64,000 nt of DNA from Halorientalis pallida (GTDB lineage Archaea; Halobacteriota; Halobacteria; Halobacteriales; Haloarculaceae): NCBI RefSeq assembly GCF_004118325.1, contig NZ_RDFA01000005.1, forward strand, positions 248,001 through 312,000, written 5' to 3'. The notes under the pieces are model-generated. The model worked only from the letters and a program-made list of their open reading frames with translations, did no database searches and was not told the DNA's origin. A program made the position numbers and the translations under genes. This document shows positions 34,658 to 43,657 of the stretch, piece by piece. How positions within the stretch are numbered: the stretch's first letter is position 1; every line of letters begins with the position of its first letter.

Positions 34658-36406
34658 ATGAACGAAAACGCGAGTGACGACGGGACTGTAGGCCAACCAG
34701 CCCCTGGGCTGGAAGACGCGGAGTTTCCGGCGGCGAACATGAACGCTGCCCGGGCGATTGCAGGTGCACTCGCCTCGACGCTCGGGCCGACACCGCGTGA
34801 CAAACTCGTCGTCACGGCGTTAGAGGCGCGACAGGAACCCGACCCCAGCGATCCGCCTCGGGACGTCTACCTGGTCGCGACCGACGGGGCGGCCATTCTC
34901 GACGAACTGCCGCTGGAACACCCTATCGGTCCGCTTCTGCGACGCATGATCGGTCCGGAACGGCCCGGCGACACCGACGTCGAGGGACAGGACATCCCCG
35001 ACGGTGTGACGACGAGCGTCGTTCTCCTGGCGTCCCTCCTCGACGAGGCGAGCGAACTCATCGAGATGGGGGTCCACCCCGCGGACGTCAAGCACGGGTA
35101 CCGGGCCGCGCTCGACGTGGCCACCGAGACGCTGGCTGACCTCGCGACACCGCTCTCGCTCGAAGATCGGGAGCGCGCCGAAGCGGTCGCCCGCTCTGCG
35201 ATGAACGGGAACGATATCGGGGGCCTCCTCGATACGTGGGCGCCACTGGCCGTGGACGCGGTCGAACAGGTCGGGCACCCGAACGCGAAGACGTTCGCCA
35301 TCCGAACCAAGCGGACGGGGAGTCTGAGCGACTCCCGACTCATCGACGGCACCGTCCTCGACCGGAGCGGCCGCGCGGACGACCGCATGCCGGAGAGCGC
35401 CACGGACGCATCGGTACTGGTTCTGGGCGGGCACGGGACCGGCGGCCTCACCGATCCATCGCTGGAGCGGGACTTCTCGACCGCCGACGACGGCGACGTC
35501 GACCCGTCCGGGCTGGCGACGGCGTTCGACGGCCGCCGCGAGGAGGTCATCACCGACATCGTCACCTCGGGAGCCGACGTCGTGCTCGCGCGACAGGGGA
35601 TGGAGACGGAGTACAGAGCCGCCCTGGCCGAACACGACATCCTGGGCATCCGTGGTGTGAACCGGCTCAAACTCGCACAGGCCGCGCTCGCGACCGGTGC
35701 GACCATCGTCAACGACATCACCGACATCAGGCCGGAACACCTCGGCCACGCCGGTCGGGTCTCGGTCCAGGCACACGACCCGCGTCCGAACCGACGTCGG
35801 ACGCGGAAGATGACCGTCATCGAAGGCTGCGCCGACCCCGGTTCGGTGACGGCGCTGCTCGCCGGCACCTTCGACCAGGGCGGCGAGCAACTCACTCGAC
35901 AGTTGCGAAAGGCCGCAGCCGCTGTGGCTGGGGCAGCCGGCCACGAGACGCCCCACGGCGGCTATCTACCCGGTGGCGGGGCCGTCGACGCCGTGGTCGC
36001 CCGACGTGTCCGTGAGGCGGCGACGGAACAGGGGACGAAGGCACAGTTGGCCGTCGAGCGGTTCGCCGACGCAGTGGAGATGATTCCGTTCACTATCGCG
36101 AAAAACGCCGGCGACGACCCCGTCGGTGTCGTCGCGGATATCCGCGCCGAGCAGTCGACCGGCGAGTTGGCCTACGGATACACGGCCCCTGACCGGACCG
36201 TCACGAACGTCGTCGACGCCGGCGTGCTCGATACACACCACATCCGCCGACGGACGTACACGAAGGCTACGGAAGTCGCGAACTTGATTCTCGGTATCGA
36301 CGACGCGGTCAAGGCGAACTTCGAGTTCGAGCGACCCGACCCCGACGAGAAGATTTACGACCAGCGTGCCCGGGACGTCGAGAGCGCGCGGGAAAACGAC
36401 GAATAA
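34658..36406 (+). CDS. Divergent group II chaperonin (thermosome/TCP-1-like)
   Basis: 582-aa protein aligning by eye over its whole length with archaeal thermosome subunits. Counterparts: TLGPTPRDKLVVT (TIGPxGMDKxL), VATDGAAILDEL (TNDGATIL), IPDGVTTSVVL (GDGTTxAVVL), TGATIVNDITDIRPEHLGHAG in the apical domain, MTVIEGCADPGSVTALLAG, LPGGGAVDA, and EVANLILGIDDAVKA. The usual equatorial Asp of the E-R-x-x-H-D-A motif reads R-K-A (Lys418), so ATP hydrolysis may be lost or changed. It is placed on the opposite strand between two permease genes of one transporter. Start is ATG 34658. Confidence 0.82.
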   Translation: MNENASDDGTVGQPAPGLEDAEFPAANMNAARAIAGALASTLGPTPRDKLVVTALEARQEPDPSDPPRDVYLVATDGAAILDELPLEHPIGPLLRRMIGPERPGDTDVEGQDIPDGVTTSVVLLASLLDEASELIEMGVHPADVKHGYRAALDVATETLADLATPLSLEDRERAEAVARSAMNGNDIGGLLDTWAPLAVDAVEQVGHPNAKTFAIRTKRTGSLSDSRLIDGTVLDRSGRADDRMPESATDASVLVLGGHGTGGLTDPSLERDFSTADDGDVDPSGLATAFDGRREEVITDIVTSGADVVLARQGMETEYRAALAEHDILGIRGVNRLKLAQAALATGATIVNDITDIRPEHLGHAGRVSVQAHDPRPNRRRTRKMTVIEGCADPGSVTALLAGTFDQGGEQLTRQLRKAAAAVAGAAGHETPHGGYLPGGGAVDAVVARRVREAATEQGTKAQLAVERFADAVEMIPFTIAKNAGDDPVGVVADIRAEQSTGELAYGYTAPDRTVTNVVDAGVLDTHHIRRRTYTKATEVANLILGIDDAVKANFEFERPDPDEKIYDQRARDVESARENDE

Positions 36407-36413
36407 GGGGTCG

Positions 36414-37301
36414 TCAGCCCTGTGCGATTTTCGTGATGTCGACGGTCCGCAGCAGGGCGTAGACGAATATAAAGATCAGCAACAGCAGCATGATCGACAT
36501 CGCGGCCGCGTCGGGGTAACGAAGGCCACGGTTGACCGACGAGTAGATTAGCGTCGTGATAGTGCCCTGACCGCCGCTCAGGAAGTTCGGAACGGAGAAG
36601 TTCCCGATAGTCAGGACGAACGTGAACATACAGCCGATGGCTACGCCGGGCAGACTCAGCGGCAGCGTGACGTGGCGGAACGTCTCGACAGGGTTACCCC
36701 GGAGGGTCTCCGAGGCGTCCAGCAGGTCCTCGTCGATCTGTGACAGCGAGATGTAGATCGGCGAGGCCATGAACACCACGTAGTTTTGCAGGTAGCCGAT
36801 GGCCATTGCCAGCGGTGAGTACAGGAGTACTTCCAGCGGCTGATCGATGACCCCGATCCAGAGTAGCACCTTGTTGATCACGCCGGTCTGTCCGAGAATC
36901 GGGAGCCAGCCCAGCGTCCGGACGACGCCGGACGTCCAGAACGGGATGACCAGGAACAACAACAGCAGGATGCCCGCTTTTTCACTGAGGGAAAACCGCA
37001 GGAAGTAGGCGATCGGATAGCCGAACAGGAGCGTTATGACCGTCACGACCAGCCCGATTCCGACCGTCAGAACTGTTGCCGAGATGATGGTATCGGACAG
37101 TACCGTCTCTGTGTACGGGTCGAGCGTAAACTCCCACACGACCGAGAAGGACTCGTAGCTGAGGAAGCTGTAGACGAAGACCACAGACAGAGGTACTAGC
37201 AGGAACACTAGGAACCAGAGGACTGTCGGCCCCGTGAGTGCGTGGATCTCACTGAGGGAGATGTCCCGGTCGCCGGGCAACAGTTTCTCGACGGTGCTCA
37301 T
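36414..37301 (-). CDS. ABC transporter permease, PotB-like
   Basis: 295-aa permease with six predicted membrane spans, of the polyamine/iron-type BPD family. EAA loop: DLLDASETLRGNPVETFRHV near 200-220, then TLPLSLPGVAIG. It starts 1 nt after the binding-protein stop, so these two form an operon. The second permease (33728) has its own promoter. ATPases are likely those at 41174-43542. The transported compound may be a pathway substrate. Confidence 0.87.
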   Translation of the reverse strand: MSTVEKLLPGDRDISLSEIHALTGPTVLWFLVFLLVPLSVVFVYSFLSYESFSVVWEFTLDPYTETVLSDTIISATVLTVGIGLVVTVITLLFGYPIAYFLRFSLSEKAGILLLLFLVIPFWTSGVVRTLGWLPILGQTGVINKVLLWIGVIDQPLEVLLYSPLAMAIGYLQNYVVFMASPIYISLSQIDEDLLDASETLRGNPVETFRHVTLPLSLPGVAIGCMFTFVLTIGNFSVPNFLSGGQGTITTLIYSSVNRGLRYPDAAAMSIMLLLLIFIFVYALLRTVDITKIAQG

Positions 37302-37302
37302 T

Positions 37303-38682
37303 CTATGCGCTCGTGAATTCCCGCCAGCGGTCGGTCATGTAGCTCGCGTTGTCGGGCCAGATCTGGAAGAACCCGACCTTGTCGATGCGGTCTTCGATGG
37401 TGCCACTGTCGCGAACTCCTCCTTCATCGGACGGCTCGCCTTCTTCGTCGGCCCAATCGTAGCTCTGCGGATCGAACAGTGCCGGCTCGTCGACGGGGTC
37501 GTAGGTCGCCTGGCCTTCGTACGCCCAGTCGTAGTACTCCGGCCCCATGCCCTCGCCGGTATCGTCGGAGCCGTTTCGCACGAGGTCCGTGTTCGGGTAA
37601 TGAGGGACGGAGTAGCCGTACCCCTGGATGAAGCGGGGGAAGTTCGCTCCGTAGTGGATGTCGATGAGCTTGGCAATCTCGGCGTAGTTGCTTCGGCTGC
37701 CTCCTGCACCGGCCTTCGTCGGGGAGATGCCGCCGTACCAGTAGCGGTACCCCTGTAGGCCCTTTTGACCGGTGCTCATCGTCGAGTACGTGATTGGCGT
37801 CCCCGACCGACGGGTGTCGAGTGCGGCCGGCTGCCAGAGGTCCCCGATAACTGCCTCCTCGCTGGCCATCAGGTTGACCGACTGGCCGTAGGCCGTCCAC
37901 GTCGATCGGAATTGGCCGCTCGTCTTCTGGTCGATGAGGAAGTCGATAGCGGCGTCGAGCTGTTCCTCGGTTGGATTGTTGAGGTCACCGACTTTCCCAT
38001 CGACCATCCCCTGGTCGACGAGGTGCATCAGCGCTTCCGGGATCGTGATCGACGCCGTTGCACCCAGCGCGACCCTTCCTTCGTACTGGTCGTCGAACAC
38101 GTCGCTCCAGAGGTTCGCCTCGTCGACGTACTCGGGGTTGTACCCGACCGCGTCGAAGTTGTAGACGTGTGGCGGGAACTTGAGCTCCGTCTGTTCCTCG
38201 TCCTGCCAGAGAATCTCGTTGATCGTCTCCGTCTGTGTACCGAGGTGTTCGAGGCGGTCAGCAGGGCTGCTGAAGAGATCCGAGATGGTGTCGGACTCCC
38301 AGCTGACGTCGTCCGTCGGAACGGGGATGTGCACCGAATTGTCGTTGACGAGTGCACCGGCACCCGAAGTCTCGGCGGAGAACGCGTCGAAACTGCTCGC
38401 TTCGCCGCCGAGGACGCGCTGTTGTACTGTCGGGACCGCAGCGGTCGTCGTCTCGATGTCGATCCCAGTTACTTCCTTGTACAGCTCTGCCTGCCCATCA
38501 CGGGCTGCCCATGCCGGACCAATCCAGGTGAGCGGTCGGCTTCCCTCGTCCATCGAGTCGCTGCGAGCCTCCTCCAGGTTTTGATCGTCGCTACCGCCAC
38601 TACAGCCGGCTAGCGCCGTGCTAGCGCCAGCCACGGCAGCGTACTTGACAAGCTTCCGTCGCGAAAACTCTGATTTTGTCAT
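37303..38682 (-). CDS. ABC transporter substrate-binding lipoprotein, PotD-like
   Basis: 459-aa extracellular solute-binding protein. A Tat lipoprotein signal is clear: SRRKLVKYAAVAGAS, then TALAGCSGGS with the lipid-acceptor Cys at about residue 27. The mature part matches the spermidine/putrescine-type binding family (periplasmic-binding fold class II). Start at ATG 38682; the longer upstream reading to 38766 is not supported. It heads the leftward binding protein-permease operon. Ligand may be an amide, amino acid or polyamine. Confidence 0.85.
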   Translation of the reverse strand: MTKSEFSRRKLVKYAAVAGASTALAGCSGGSDDQNLEEARSDSMDEGSRPLTWIGPAWAARDGQAELYKEVTGIDIETTTAAVPTVQQRVLGGEASSFDAFSAETSGAGALVNDNSVHIPVPTDDVSWESDTISDLFSSPADRLEHLGTQTETINEILWQDEEQTELKFPPHVYNFDAVGYNPEYVDEANLWSDVFDDQYEGRVALGATASITIPEALMHLVDQGMVDGKVGDLNNPTEEQLDAAIDFLIDQKTSGQFRSTWTAYGQSVNLMASEEAVIGDLWQPAALDTRRSGTPITYSTMSTGQKGLQGYRYWYGGISPTKAGAGGSRSNYAEIAKLIDIHYGANFPRFIQGYGYSVPHYPNTDLVRNGSDDTGEGMGPEYYDWAYEGQATYDPVDEPALFDPQSYDWADEEGEPSDEGGVRDSGTIEDRIDKVGFFQIWPDNASYMTDRWREFTSA

Positions 38683-38830
38683 ATGTCTACAAACCTGGTT
38701 GGAATCATTGTGTATTAAGCTTTGGGAGGCTGTCGGCTTTTCTCTACATCCGTCGAATTTGCCCATCCTCCGTCACATTGAGACGCAGCGATGTCGTTCT
38801 CGGTTCTGCCACCCGTTCGCGTCAGTTAGA

Positions 38831-38845
38831 TGCGACGTCGTCGCA
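38831..38845. promoter_or_regulatory. 15-nt palindrome in transporter/asparaginase divergent region
   Basis: TGCGACG-T-CGTCGCA, perfect 7-nt arms, in the 200-nt space between the divergent binding-protein and asparaginase genes, 38 nt before the asparaginase ATG. Candidate operator for shared control. Confidence 0.4.
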
Positions 38846-38872
38846 CAAAAACTTCATTAGCGGCCTCGGTAA

Positions 38873-38878
38873 GGAGGT
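38873..38878 (+). promoter_or_regulatory. Strong Shine-Dalgarno of asparaginase gene
   Basis: ggaggt inside aaggaggtaagc directly before ATG 38883, spacing 4 nt. This is a rare strong ribosome-binding site in a window where most first genes look leaderless. It fixes the start at 38883 rather than the open frame from 38676. Confidence 0.7.
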
Positions 38879-38882
38879 AAGC

Positions 38883-39851
38883 ATGAGGCCCAACGTGGCA
38901 GTCATTAGTACCGGTGGCACTATTGCCAGTACAGGTGGTGGAGAGGCCGCGACCCCAGAGAAGGGCGGTTCCGAACTCGTCGACGCCGTGCCCGAAATCA
39001 CCGAACACGCGAGAGTCTCCGTACGCGAACTCGCACAGGTTGCGAGTTTCAACATGGACCTCGAGACGATCGCGGACATCGGGGACGCCACTGCCGAAGC
39101 GATCGCGGACGGGGCCGAAGGCGTCGTCGTCACGCACGGCACCGACACGATGGAAGAGTCCGCGTACGCGCTGGATCTGACTCGGGAGTTCGACGCTCCC
39201 GTCGTCTTTACGGGGGCACAACGGAGGCCGGACGAACTCAGTTCGGACGGACCATCGAACATGCTCACCGCGATCCGTGCGGCGAGTCACCAGCGGTTCC
39301 GGGATGCCGGTGGCATCTACGTCGCGTTCGACATGGAGCTACACTCGCCGCGGGACGTCACGAAGTCTCACACGAGCGCGCTCGGCGCGTTCGAGTCTCC
39401 CGACAAGGGGCCGATCGCCTCGGTCACCCGCGACGGATTACGTGTTCACCGGCCGCCGGGGAGCTACAGCGACACTCTGCAGTCGACGCGAACCGACGCG
39501 GACGTCATGATGATCAAGTCCGCCGCTTCCGTCGATGCGCGGCAGCTTGAGTTCGCCGTCAACCAGGGCGTCGACGGTATCGTTATCGAGGGGACGGGAC
39601 TGGGCAACATCACCTCGGCGCTGGGCCGAGCCGTCGATTCGGTCGTCGAAGAGGGCATCCCGGTCGTCGTCACGTCGCGATGTCAGGGCGGGGCAACAGC
39701 CCCGGTCTACGGGACCCCCGGCGGCGGCAGGACGCTCATCGACAACGGTGCCGTCCAGGCCAACGACCTCTCAGCCCAGAAAGCGCGGTTGAAACTCGCC
39801 TTCGCGCTGGCCGAGGCCGAGGACCCGGGCAGTATCGGCGAGTACTTCTGA
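38883..39851 (+). CDS. L-asparaginase family (type I/II fold)
   Basis: 322-aa asparaginase/glutaminase-fold amidohydrolase. The first catalytic Thr is in VISTGGTIASTGGG at about residue 13, and the second motif VVTHGTDTMEESAYALDL at about 80 carries the Thr-Asp pair. A C-terminal TSRCQGGATAPVYGTPGGG is typical. Its position beside the transporter and other amidohydrolases suggests it deamidates a pathway intermediate or imported amide rather than only asparagine; that is inference. Confidence 0.87.
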   Translation: MRPNVAVISTGGTIASTGGGEAATPEKGGSELVDAVPEITEHARVSVRELAQVASFNMDLETIADIGDATAEAIADGAEGVVVTHGTDTMEESAYALDLTREFDAPVVFTGAQRRPDELSSDGPSNMLTAIRAASHQRFRDAGGIYVAFDMELHSPRDVTKSHTSALGAFESPDKGPIASVTRDGLRVHRPPGSYSDTLQSTRTDADVMMIKSAASVDARQLEFAVNQGVDGIVIEGTGLGNITSALGRAVDSVVEEGIPVVVTSRCQGGATAPVYGTPGGGRTLIDNGAVQANDLSAQKARLKLAFALAEAEDPGSIGEYF

Positions 39852-39870
39852 GACTGGGGTTGCCAAATAC

Positions 39871-39878
39871 TTTTTACA
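39871..39878 (+). promoter_or_regulatory. TATA box of second SDR gene
   Basis: tttttaca, about 28 nt before ATG 39902, overlapping neither neighbour gene. Confidence 0.5.
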
Positions 39879-39901
39879 GTGGGGTGGTCCTGTCTACTCG
39901 T

Positions 39902-40669
39902 ATGCAACGTCTAGAAAACTGCACTGCAGTCGTGACCGGTGCGAGCTCCGGTATCGGGAACTCGATCGCTGCACGGTTCGGCCGCGAGGGCGCGAACGTC
40001 GTGGTCGCGGACGTGCGCAGGGAACCGAAACTCGATGACAAACGCTCGGTCTTCGACAAGCTCGAGGAGTGTGGCGCGGACAGCCTGTTCGTCGAGACGG
40101 ACGTCACCGACGAAACGGCCGTCGAAGCGGCAGTCGATGCCGCAGTCGACGAGTTCGGCGGGCTCGACATCCTGGTAAACAACGCCGGCATCTACTACCA
40201 GTACGAGGCCCACGAAACACCGACCGAGGACTACGACGCCATCACAGACGTGAATCTGCGTGGCACCTTCCTTTGCAGCAAGGCGGCCATCCCGGAACTC
40301 AAAAACAGCGACAACGCGAAGATCATCAACCTCTCGTCGATCTTCGGGCTGGTCGGCGGAGGGTCGAGTGCCGCGTACTGTGCGTCGAAGGGCGGCGTTA
40401 CGAATCTGACACGGCAGATGGCCCTCGACTACGCCGAAGACGAGATCAACGTCAACGCACTCGCGCCGGGTATCATCAAAACGGCCCAGAACGTGGAGTG
40501 GCGTGAGAACGATCCGGAGATCTTGGCAGACTGGGAGGAGAAGACGCCCTGGCCGCGCTTTGGCGACCCCGAGGACGTCGCTGACGCCGCAGTGTTCCTC
40601 GCGAGTGACGAGAGCGACTTCATCACCGGCGACATCCTCAGCGTGGACGGTGGCTGGACGGCGCAATAA
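39902..40669 (+). CDS. SDR family oxidoreductase
   Basis: 255-aa classical short-chain dehydrogenase. TGASSGIGNSIAARFG at 13-28, NNAG near 95, LSSIFGLVGG with catalytic Ser and YCASKGG with Tyr-Lys near 163. The end ITGDILSVDGGWTAQ is standard. Start is ATG 39902, set by the TATA box 28 nt upstream. Likely forms an operon with the UspA gene 15 nt downstream. It shares only the general family pattern with the SDR at 32917 and is not an obvious recent duplicate. Confidence 0.9.
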   Translation: MQRLENCTAVVTGASSGIGNSIAARFGREGANVVVADVRREPKLDDKRSVFDKLEECGADSLFVETDVTDETAVEAAVDAAVDEFGGLDILVNNAGIYYQYEAHETPTEDYDAITDVNLRGTFLCSKAAIPELKNSDNAKIINLSSIFGLVGGGSSAAYCASKGGVTNLTRQMALDYAEDEINVNALAPGIIKTAQNVEWRENDPEILADWEEKTPWPRFGDPEDVADAAVFLASDESDFITGDILSVDGGWTAQ

Positions 40670-40684
40670 GGAAGCACTCAAACA

Positions 40685-41110
40685 ATGATCGAAACCATAC
40701 TCATCGCAGTCGAGAACCAGAGAGAACGAATGCAGCCGGTCATCGACCACGCCGCCGAGATGGCCGCCGGTCTGGACGCGGATGTCGTACTGTATCACGT
40801 CTACGAGGACGAGGAGTTCCAGTCGTTGCTCGAGGCTCGTAACATCGAGTCGGCTGACCCCGACGAACTAGCGCGACAGAACGCGACGGTGGAGGCAGCG
40901 GCCGCGACGCTCCGTGAGTCCGGCGTCGACTTCTCGGTCGGAGCGTCGACGGGCGACCCCAGTGACGAACTGCTCGGGTACATCGCCAGTAGCGACATCG
41001 ATCACGTGTTCGTCGGCAGCCGCAGGCGCTCGCGGACCGGGAAGGCGATTTTCGGGAGCGTTTCCCAACAGATCCTCTTCGAGACCGACGTGCCCTGCAC
41101 GCTCGTTTGA
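40685..41110 (+). CDS. Universal stress protein UspA family
   Basis: 141-aa UspA-fold nucleotide-binding protein. It begins IETILIAVEN and ends with the ATP-binding GSRRRSRTGKAIFGSVSQQIL (G-x2-G-x9-G(S/T) pattern, quoted in full at 20-21 residues would be 'VGSRRRSRTGKAIFGSVSQQ'), then ETDVPCTLV. It follows the SDR by 15 nt. Such small Usp genes are often appended to transporter or catabolic operons in haloarchaea; the role here is unknown. Confidence 0.87.
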   Translation: MIETILIAVENQRERMQPVIDHAAEMAAGLDADVVLYHVYEDEEFQSLLEARNIESADPDELARQNATVEAAAATLRESGVDFSVGASTGDPSDELLGYIASSDIDHVFVGSRRRSRTGKAIFGSVSQQILFETDVPCTLV

Positions 41111-41140
41111 TAGTGGCGATAAACACATCCAACCATAACT

Positions 41141-41148
41141 ACTAATAC
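41141..41148 (+). promoter_or_regulatory. TATA-like element of ABC ATPase operon
   Basis: actaatac about 30 nt before ATG 41174. Confidence 0.4.
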
Positions 41149-41173
41149 ACGCCGTATCCGTCTGTTCTCCATA

Positions 41174-42316
41174 ATGAGTTCCGAGCCAGCTGTGTCGATA
41201 GACGACCTTTCAAAACGGTTCTCGAACGAGACCGTCCTCCAAGACATCTCGCTCGACATCGAGACCGGGGAGTTCTGTGTCATCATGGGGCCGAGCGGAA
41301 GCGGGAAGAGCACATTTCTGCGGTGTATCGCCGGGTTGATCGAGCACCAGTCCGGGTCCATCGCGTTCGACGGCACGCCCGCAGAGACGATTCCAGTCGA
41401 GGAGCGAGAACTCGGATACGTCTTCCAGGAGTTCGAGGACGCGCTCTTCCCGCACAAGACGGTCGGCGAGAACGTCATCTTCGGCCTCGAACAGCAGGAC
41501 ACCGAGTACAGCGAGTCGGAGATCGACGAGCGCATCGACGAGATGCTCGACCTCCTGGCTATCTCGCACACGCGCGACGACGTCCCCACGGAGCTGAGCG
41601 GTGGACAACAACAGCGCGTCGAACTGGCACGACAGTTGGTCCGGGAGTGCGACGTGATGCTGCTAGACGATCCACTGGCAGACCTCGACTACAAGCTCCA
41701 GAAGCGTATGGAGCTCGAGATTCGGCAGCTCCACCAGGAGATGAGCAGCACTTTCCTCTACGTAACACACAATCAGGATCAGGCGCTCAAGCTGGCGGAC
41801 AAGCTGGTGATCCTCAACCACGGCCGGATCGAACAGATCGGGACGCCGGAGGAGATCTACCACAACCCGGCGTCCGCCTTCGTCGGTCAGTTCGTCGGCG
41901 ACTCGAATCCGTTCATCGCAACGGCGACGACACACGGTGACGGGACGGCTACTGTCCAGACCGAACTCGGCGAGATGGAGGCGACGGTTCAGGGAGATCC
42001 GCCCGGCAACGACCAGCGCTCGCTCACGATCGTTCGCCCGGAGAACATCGTCATCGGTGAGGCGGCCATCGACCGGGACAACGTCTACGAGGCCACGTTC
42101 GTCGACTGGACGTACATGGGCAAAGAGACGGAGTACGCCTTCGAGGTCGACGAACTCGACTACACGCTGCAGGCGATCAGGGACGGGATGCCTGCGGTAT
42201 CCGACGAGGACATCGGTTCGAAGATGTCCCTCGGCTGGGACCGCGAGGACACCCTCTGTTTCGGGCGGTTGAGTTCTGAGCCGACAGTAACGCTCGAAAC
42301 GATGATGGAGGATTGA
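41174..42316 (+). CDS. ABC transporter ATP-binding protein (PotA-like), first copy
   Basis: 380-aa importer ATPase. Walker A GPSGSGKST near residue 38, signature LSGGQQQRVELARQL near 138, Walker B DVMLLDDPLADLDYKL, and the H-loop VTHNQDQALKL. The C-terminal region (about 240-375) is a TOBE-type regulatory domain. It is followed 2 nt later by a second ATPase. The B motif carries Asp-Asp where Asp-Glu is usual, so its catalytic Glu is replaced; the paired second copy keeps DEP. Confidence 0.88.
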   Translation: MSSEPAVSIDDLSKRFSNETVLQDISLDIETGEFCVIMGPSGSGKSTFLRCIAGLIEHQSGSIAFDGTPAETIPVEERELGYVFQEFEDALFPHKTVGENVIFGLEQQDTEYSESEIDERIDEMLDLLAISHTRDDVPTELSGGQQQRVELARQLVRECDVMLLDDPLADLDYKLQKRMELEIRQLHQEMSSTFLYVTHNQDQALKLADKLVILNHGRIEQIGTPEEIYHNPASAFVGQFVGDSNPFIATATTHGDGTATVQTELGEMEATVQGDPPGNDQRSLTIVRPENIVIGEAAIDRDNVYEATFVDWTYMGKETEYAFEVDELDYTLQAIRDGMPAVSDEDIGSKMSLGWDREDTLCFGRLSSEPTVTLETMMED

Positions 42317-42318
42317 CA

Positions 42319-43542
42319 ATGTCTGATTCGGAACACCACAACGAAAGCAAGTCGCACGGAACGCTCGAACAGTCACAGTCCGGGTCCCCGGCGGGACAAG
42401 ACGCCGCCGACGAGGCGATTCTGGAGGTCTCGGGGCTGACGAAGATCTACCCGGACGGGACTCTGGCTGTCGACGATATCGACTTCAGCGTCCAGGACGG
42501 TGACTTCTGTGTCATCATCGGGCCGAGCGGGTGTGGCAAATCGACGACGTTGCACTCGCTGGTCGGCAAGGTCGAGGTGACCGAGGGAACGGTAGAACTC
42601 GACGGTGAGGATATCACCGACGCCAAGACCCACGATAGGGACATCGGGCTGGTGTTCCAGGACTTCCAGCTCTTCCCGCACCTCAACGTCGAGGAGAACA
42701 TCCGATACGGTCTCGAGCGGTTGGAGTTGCCGAGCAGCGAGATAGACCAGCGGGTCGACGAGATTATCGAGACGATGAAACTCAGTGGGAACCGCGACCG
42801 CGACCCCACGGAACTATCCGCCGGTCAGAAACAGCGCGTTGCCTTGGCACGGAGCTTGGTTCTCGAACCGAAGCTCCTGTTGCTGGATGAGCCTCTCGGT
42901 GACATGGATTATAAACTCCAGAAACACATGGAGGAGGAACTGCTCCGTATCCACCGGGAGTTCGATACCACATTCGTCTATGTCACGCACGACCAGACGC
43001 AGGCGATGCGTCTCGCCGACCAGGTGGTCGTGATGAACGACGGGAAGGTAGAGCAGGCGGAGTCGGTCAATCGAACTTACAACAGCCCCGAGACCGCGTT
43101 CGTGGCGACGTTCGTCGGGGACTCGAACATCTTCAGTGGCCGGGTCACGGACGTCAGCGAAGATGAGACGACCGCGAGCATCGACACCCATCTCGGCGAG
43201 TTCGTCGGCTCGACGGACAACCTCGACTCGACGCCCGGGGACGTGGTCGGGCAGGAACTGTCGTTTTCGGTGCGGCCACAGCACCTCTCGCTCGACGGCG
43301 AGGGCGACAACCACATCGAGTGTCGAGTTCTGGACGTCATCACACACGCTAGCCAAGGGACGCAGGTACTCCTCGAACCGGTGGCCGACGACTCGATGGA
43401 ACTGCAGTTGTTGAGTCGTGAACTGATCTCCGATCTGGACGAGCGCGTAACCGTCTCCTGGGACGCAGGCGCCACAGTCTTGCTCGAACGCACGAGCGTC
43501 GTCGACGGTGTGGACCTGCAGAAAGATATTCTCGGCGAATAA
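42319..43542 (+). CDS. ABC transporter ATP-binding protein (PotA-like), second copy
   Basis: 407-aa importer ATPase with an acidic 37-residue N-terminal extension. Walker A GPSGCGKST, signature LSAGQKQRVALARSL, Walker B LLLLDEPLGDMDYKL with the catalytic Glu, and VTHDQTQAMRL. A C-terminal TOBE-type domain is present. ATG 42319 is 2 nt after the first ATPase stop (an upstream TTG overlaps it). Tandem non-identical ATPases suggest a heterodimer energising the PotB/PotC-like permeases at 33.7-37.3 kb. Confidence 0.88.
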   Translation: MSDSEHHNESKSHGTLEQSQSGSPAGQDAADEAILEVSGLTKIYPDGTLAVDDIDFSVQDGDFCVIIGPSGCGKSTTLHSLVGKVEVTEGTVELDGEDITDAKTHDRDIGLVFQDFQLFPHLNVEENIRYGLERLELPSSEIDQRVDEIIETMKLSGNRDRDPTELSAGQKQRVALARSLVLEPKLLLLDEPLGDMDYKLQKHMEEELLRIHREFDTTFVYVTHDQTQAMRLADQVVVMNDGKVEQAESVNRTYNSPETAFVATFVGDSNIFSGRVTDVSEDETTASIDTHLGEFVGSTDNLDSTPGDVVGQELSFSVRPQHLSLDGEGDNHIECRVLDVITHASQGTQVLLEPVADDSMELQLLSRELISDLDERVTVSWDAGATVLLERTSVVDGVDLQKDILGE

Positions 43543-43624
43543 CCCACTCTCACGGCCTCCGTCCTCGTGAGCGCTCCACGTCGCCCCCGCAGAATTCTGA
43601 TAATTAACTCACTGGTTCAGCAAT

Positions 43625-43633
43625 GTTTTAGTA
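43625..43633 (+). promoter_or_regulatory. TATA box of polysaccharide-deacetylase-fold gene
   Basis: gttttagta about 29 nt before ATG 43658. Confidence 0.5.
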
Positions 43634-43657
43634 CCGAATGGTACAATTGGGAACTGC

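Noticed and set aside
34820-35956. 378-residue reverse open frame inside the chaperonin gene
   Set aside because: Forward frame matches the thermosome over its whole length; the reverse frame would also break the promoter arrangement.
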